Source: Pseudomonas kermanshahensis (lineage in GTDB: Bacteria; Pseudomonadota; Gammaproteobacteria; Pseudomonadales; Pseudomonadaceae). Taken from it: a DNA stretch of 64,000 bases. Positions within the stretch are counted from its first letter, which is position 1, and each line of letters opens with the position of its first letter. Positions 61,527 through 64,000 of this stretch are shown one piece after another. The position numbers were made by a program, and so were the translations under genes. The stretch lies in the NCBI RefSeq assembly GCF_014269205.2, contig NZ_JABWRY020000001.1:2604001-2668000 (forward strand), read 5' to 3'. Below the pieces are notes generated by a model. That model searched no databases. It saw nothing but the letters and a program-made list of their open reading frames with translations, and had not been told where the DNA came from.

Positions 61527-62132
61527 CTACCTTGAAGCGCGCTGATCTTCAGTATGTGGGGTTCCACCGAAGGCTCGAAGGTCGTAAACCTTACGCAGCG
61601 CAGCCTCGTCACCAGAATGCACCCGAGCTTGAGCGAAAGGCATAGCCAGGAAGCGCTTACGCTCCTTGTCACCGACCTCTGCCCAATACCGCACACACCC
61701 ATCCGCATCAGGCACGCCCAACTTGCCAAGCAGGTAGCTCTCCAGGGCGGTGAGGCGCTGCTGGCCATCGAGCAAAACCTCGCTGTTCAGCTCGTAAGCA
61801 CCGCCGTCGGCAAACTCATACCATCCGTTCACCAGGTACGACCCAAGGTCTGAACCCATCCAGATCGATGTGATAAAACGCACCTGCTGTTCCTCTGTCC
61901 AGACTGCAGGCCGCTGCCAGGGGGCGAGGGGATGACCCATGGCAAACCGGGTTGCCCATGGGTACTTGGCGCGAGCCCGGGCGGGATCTGCCGAGTATGC
62001 TTCGAGGTTTACTGCAAGCATGTCGACCTGGAACATATACAGGGTCGCGTCGAGCTGCTTTTGAGGCATTCGAACACTGCCGGATTCATCAGCGCCGCTG
62101 AGCCGTTGGAATACTGCGTTTGATGTGAGCAT
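61527..62132 (-). CDS. DUF262-like (GmrSD/ParB-nuclease type) protein
   Basis: 201 residues from ATG 62132. DUF262 pattern: PLAPWQRPAVWTEEQQVRFITSIWMG, then EVLLDGQQRLTALESYLLG. The DGQQR motif is the nucleotide-binding/nuclease mark of DUF262 and GmrS. The GmrD-type (DUF1524) HNH half is absent. It converges with the Gabija genes. It could be a restriction or regulatory component. Confidence 0.72.
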   Translation of the reverse strand: MLTSNAVFQRLSGADESGSVRMPQKQLDATLYMFQVDMLAVNLEAYSADPARARAKYPWATRFAMGHPLAPWQRPAVWTEEQQVRFITSIWMGSDLGSYLVNGWYEFADGGAYELNSEVLLDGQQRLTALESYLLGKLGVPDADGCVRYWAEVGDKERKRFLAMPFAQARVHSGDEAALRKVYDLRAFGGTPHTEDQRASR

Positions 62133-62463
62133 TGACTGTCTTTTACTGAAAGGGGATATCCAGACCACCTGGGCATTTCTACTGAAATTGTTCTGGGGGC
62201 TTCGACGATGTCGCAAAGATAACACATCAGATGCATTGAGCAATGCGAAGGAGGAGCAAAGCCCCTTTTGAAATCGTAGAATTACCAGATGCTTAATTTA
62301 TGTCGAATAGCAACTTGCTAAATCTTGGTCAGCAATCAGGTCTTACTTTGCCTAAGTGCCACTTCACCTGAGGCCCGCTCGTCTGGAAAATCATGTGCGT
62401 ACGTAACTCAAAGCTACGCTGATAGCCGAACCGCTGATGTTGCCGCCATGAGAGGAGCGCGCT
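62133..62463. other. intergenic, no gene recognised
   Basis: AT-richer stretch upstream of the DUF262-like and 62464 genes. No repeat copy, RNA or operator was recognised. Confidence 0.4.
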
Positions 62464-62766
62464 ATGAAATACAGGGGAACCGAATGTAAGGCTGGGCATT
62501 CCGCGCCCCGCGTAGTCGTAATAACTGACAGGGAGATCGGCTTGATTGTCGGAGTGGGTATATACCACAACAAATCACTGACAATGCTAGAGCATACGGA
62601 CAAGCCTGATCAAAAGACTCAATCCTTCGATTCGGAAGATCATAGGTTTAAATTTGAATACCAGGAACTCGATGTTTTGATTCGAGATGATGACGCCACT
62701 CCTAGCGATGATACTCAGAAAAGTCGCGACCCTGGTCTTGGTGATTCGGAAGATGACCGAGAATGA
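62464..62766 (+). CDS. hypothetical acidic protein (100 aa)
   Basis: GAGGAG lies before the ATG. First half with VVVITDREIGLIVGVGIYHNK, second half acidic and polar (RDDDATPSDDTQKSRDPGLGDSEDDRE). Not recognised. A dispersed element copy begins 23 bases after its stop. Confidence 0.5.
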   Translation: MKYRGTECKAGHSAPRVVVITDREIGLIVGVGIYHNKSLTMLEHTDKPDQKTQSFDSEDHRFKFEYQELDVLIRDDDATPSDDTQKSRDPGLGDSEDDRE

Positions 62767-62789
62767 TTGAGAAAGCTGCGCGCGCTCAT

Positions 62790-62905
62790 GCAAGCGGAGC
62801 GCGCAGGCCAAAGGCCGTAGGCGTGCGGATGGCAGCCCGAAGGGCCAAGACGCCCGCGTGACGGGTGGCTTGGTTCACAACAGCCCACCCCGAAAGGGGC
62901 ACGCT
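62790..62905 (+). repeat. dispersed structured element, copy E
   Basis: Complete unit of 116 bases. Starts GCAAGCGGAGCGCGCAGG; hairpins GGCC-aaa-GGCC, GCCC-gaa-GGGC, GCCCGC-gtga-CGGGT, and terminal CCCC-gaaa-GGGG; then CACGC and an A-run. Between the genes at 62464 and 62998. Confidence 0.65.
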
Positions 62906-62949
62906 AAAAAAATTTCAAAATATTCTCTGTTCCACCTCAAGTTCTGAAA

Positions 62950-62967
62950 AATCGAACCGTTTATGAC
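62950..62967 (+). promoter_or_regulatory. conserved promoter-like motif GAACCGTTTAT
   Basis: GAACCGTTTAT at 62954 lies 44 bases before the ATG of the 62998 gene, as in the related gene at 4627. Candidate shared promoter or operator. Confidence 0.4.
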
Positions 62968-62997
62968 TATATAGACAAAGTCATTACTGAGAGTTTA

Positions 62998-63570
62998 ATG
63001 AGCTTGAGAAATACCACCGCACCAAAAGATCAAGTATTCAAACGTGAAATGCTCTGCTGGCGCGACAGAGAGCTTGATGAGCACTACGAATGCACCATCA
63101 AATCTGGAGGTGAGGGCGCAGTTCGGATCGAATTCGACTCTTACGGTCTGAATTTCAGCGCCGAAGTCGCATATGAGCTGGCCTTCTCTCTGTCAGAGGC
63201 CATCGCTTTCAATGATCAAACTGATCCAGAAACCACAACGGCAGCCGTTCGAGAAGACGATACCGTTCTGCAGCGAAAATTCCGACTGATTTCGGACTGG
63301 CATTTGAGCGCCACGGGTGAAGTGCCCTATACCGATGCAAGCCCCGAGCTTACGGACGCCCCAAGCGGGAATATCTTGGTAACGATCCGCACCCTCAAAC
63401 CTGGTGGCTTCGAGATGGAGCTCGAATGGATGGGGTACTCGTTCTCGAAAGACGATGCAGCCTGGCTAAAGGAGAAGCTACTCGAGGCCAGTGGACAGCA
63501 GTTGGAGGTCTACCCGCGAGAATGCCTTTTTGAAGTCGTCGGACGTCAAGGACATAAAATCCGGGGATGA
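62998..63570 (+). CDS. 190-residue protein, paralogue of the gene at 4627
   Basis: 190 residues, the same length as the product at 4627. Two similar units: VRIEFDSYGLNFSAEVAYELAFSLSEAI (residues ~41-68) and FEMELEWMGYSFSKDDAAWLKEKLLEA (~138-164). Each is a beta strand, a loop and a helix. Soluble, no catalytic motif visible. It is flanked on both sides by copies E and F of the dispersed element. Function unknown. Confidence 0.6.
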   Translation: MSLRNTTAPKDQVFKREMLCWRDRELDEHYECTIKSGGEGAVRIEFDSYGLNFSAEVAYELAFSLSEAIAFNDQTDPETTTAAVREDDTVLQRKFRLISDWHLSATGEVPYTDASPELTDAPSGNILVTIRTLKPGGFEMELEWMGYSFSKDDAAWLKEKLLEASGQQLEVYPRECLFEVVGRQGHKIRG

Positions 63571-63631
63571 AGTGCTTCTTAAGGCCGGCGCTTGAATCAA
63601 CGGTCAGTTGGCGGGCTAGGGCGGCTCGATA

Positions 63632-63747
63632 GCAAGCGGAGCGCGCAGGCCTCCGGCCGGAGGCGTGAGGATGGAAGCCCAACGGGCAGGGACGCCGGCG
63701 CTAGCCGGTGGCGCTGTTTACGACAGCCGTCCCCAGCGGGGCACGCC
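63632..63747 (+). repeat. dispersed structured element, copy F
   Basis: Complete unit of 116 bases. Hairpins GCCTCC-ggcc-GGAGGC, GCCC-aac-GGGC and a third around GCCGGCGCTAGCCGG; then GGCGCTGTTTACGACAGCC and terminal CCCC-agc-GGGG with GCACGCC. Only 13 bases separate it from the stop of the partial gene on the other strand. Confidence 0.65.
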
Positions 63748-63760
63748 AAGACCTATACAA

Positions 63761-64000
63761 TCAGCTTTTAGTTGGAGCCCCGGGGGCCTTTCTATGCGCT
63801 GGATCCACCAGATGCTTCAAGGCTTCGCGACTCTCTAGTATCTGGTCGCGAATCTCCTCTGGGTCGATCGACATCGTGCCGCGGTCAGTCACCCTGAGGG
63901 TCTTGAGGCTGTTCACCGCCTCGATGAATTGACGTTCACGCGCTTTCTCGGCTTCTGACCTTCGATCCGGGAAGCAGAAATCCCAAAGGCGGAATAGAAA
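63761..64000 (-). CDS. partial gene running off the right edge (3' end present)
   Basis: The last 79 codons of a minus-strand gene, stop at 63761-63763. Helical and charged: LWDFCFPDRRSEAEKARERQ...VTDRGTMSIDPEEIRDQILESREALKHL. The start lies beyond the window. An internal ATG exists, but the frame is open to the edge. No family recognised. Confidence 0.55.
   Translation of the reverse strand, partial: FLFRLWDFCFPDRRSEAEKARERQFIEAVNSLKTLRVTDRGTMSIDPEEIRDQILESREALKHLVDPAHRKAPGAPTKS

Noticed and set aside
1..64000. CRISPR array, tRNA, rRNA or intact insertion sequence
   Set aside because: No regularly spaced repeat array, cloverleaf, rRNA stretch or transposase gene was seen on reading both strands by eye; short or divergent cases could have been missed.

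Overview
The window looks like accessory DNA of a Pseudomonas, most likely of the P. putida group. The main reason is a full-length MvaT/TurA-type xenogeneic silencer (19913-20284), a family essentially confined to Pseudomonas, plus two shorter proteins built on the MvaT N-terminal module (128-827). No rRNA, tRNA, CRISPR array, plasmid origin or intact insertion sequence was seen. Functional names come from motif reading and memory of families; no database search was run.

Layout. 0-5.4 kb: two MvaT-N-like genes, an XRE regulator with candidate operators, small genes of unknown function and a degraded gene duplicate. 5.7-6.6 kb: a DapA-like protein lacking the Schiff-base lysine. 7.0-10.7 kb: three HEPN-type genes (Apea-like, DUF4209-like, DUF4145-like). 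10.9-13.1 kb: a graspetide RiPP locus (repeat-core precursor, ATP-grasp ligase, membrane protein), followed by a Rad50-like ATPase (13.3-15.9 kb). 16.5-20.3 kb: a truncated cysteine synthase gene, a small membrane protein, a TauD-like oxygenase overlapping a HEPN/zinc protein, and MvaT. 20.4-23.5 kb: an ATPase-HNH pair resembling Septu. 23.8-25.9 kb: a tyrosine recombinase divergent from a KfrA-like coiled-coil protein. 26.2-33.6 kb: a WYL regulator divergent from a four-gene Wadjet/Mks-like SMC operon in the order C-B-A-D. 33.8-37.2 kb: a compact caspase-SLATT cassette. 37.4-43.7 kb: an orphan MNT nucleotidyltransferase, DEDD exonuclease, sirtuin, two LexA boxes, a metallophosphatase coupled to a short Phd/YefM-like ORF, and a histidine phosphatase. 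44.3-48.3 kb: an ordinary metabolic module (LysR regulator divergent from aldehyde dehydrogenase, CMD-family protein and quinone oxidoreductase). 48.6-51.1 kb: a DUF2254-like membrane protein. 51.2-61.5 kb: a second defence block with an XRE paralogue, a very large NTPase with a C-terminal PD-(D/E)XK-like nuclease, an HNH nuclease and a Gabija GajA-GajB pair. 61.5-64 kb: a DUF262-like gene, small unknown genes and a partial gene at the right edge.

How the parts fit. Most of the window is a defence island: nuclease, SMC, protease and HEPN modules, several with their own divergent regulators, carried with a recombinase and silenced or counter-silenced by MvaT-type proteins. Scattered through the intergenic spaces are five copies (four good, one degenerate) of a ~100-116 nt element with compensatory base changes in its hairpins, a candidate structured RNA. 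The strongest leads for new biology are the graspetide precursor with four TKT-x4-E-x-DD repeats, the dispersed RNA-like element, the caspase-SLATT cassette with its 55-residue linker protein, and the MvaT-N-only proteins.
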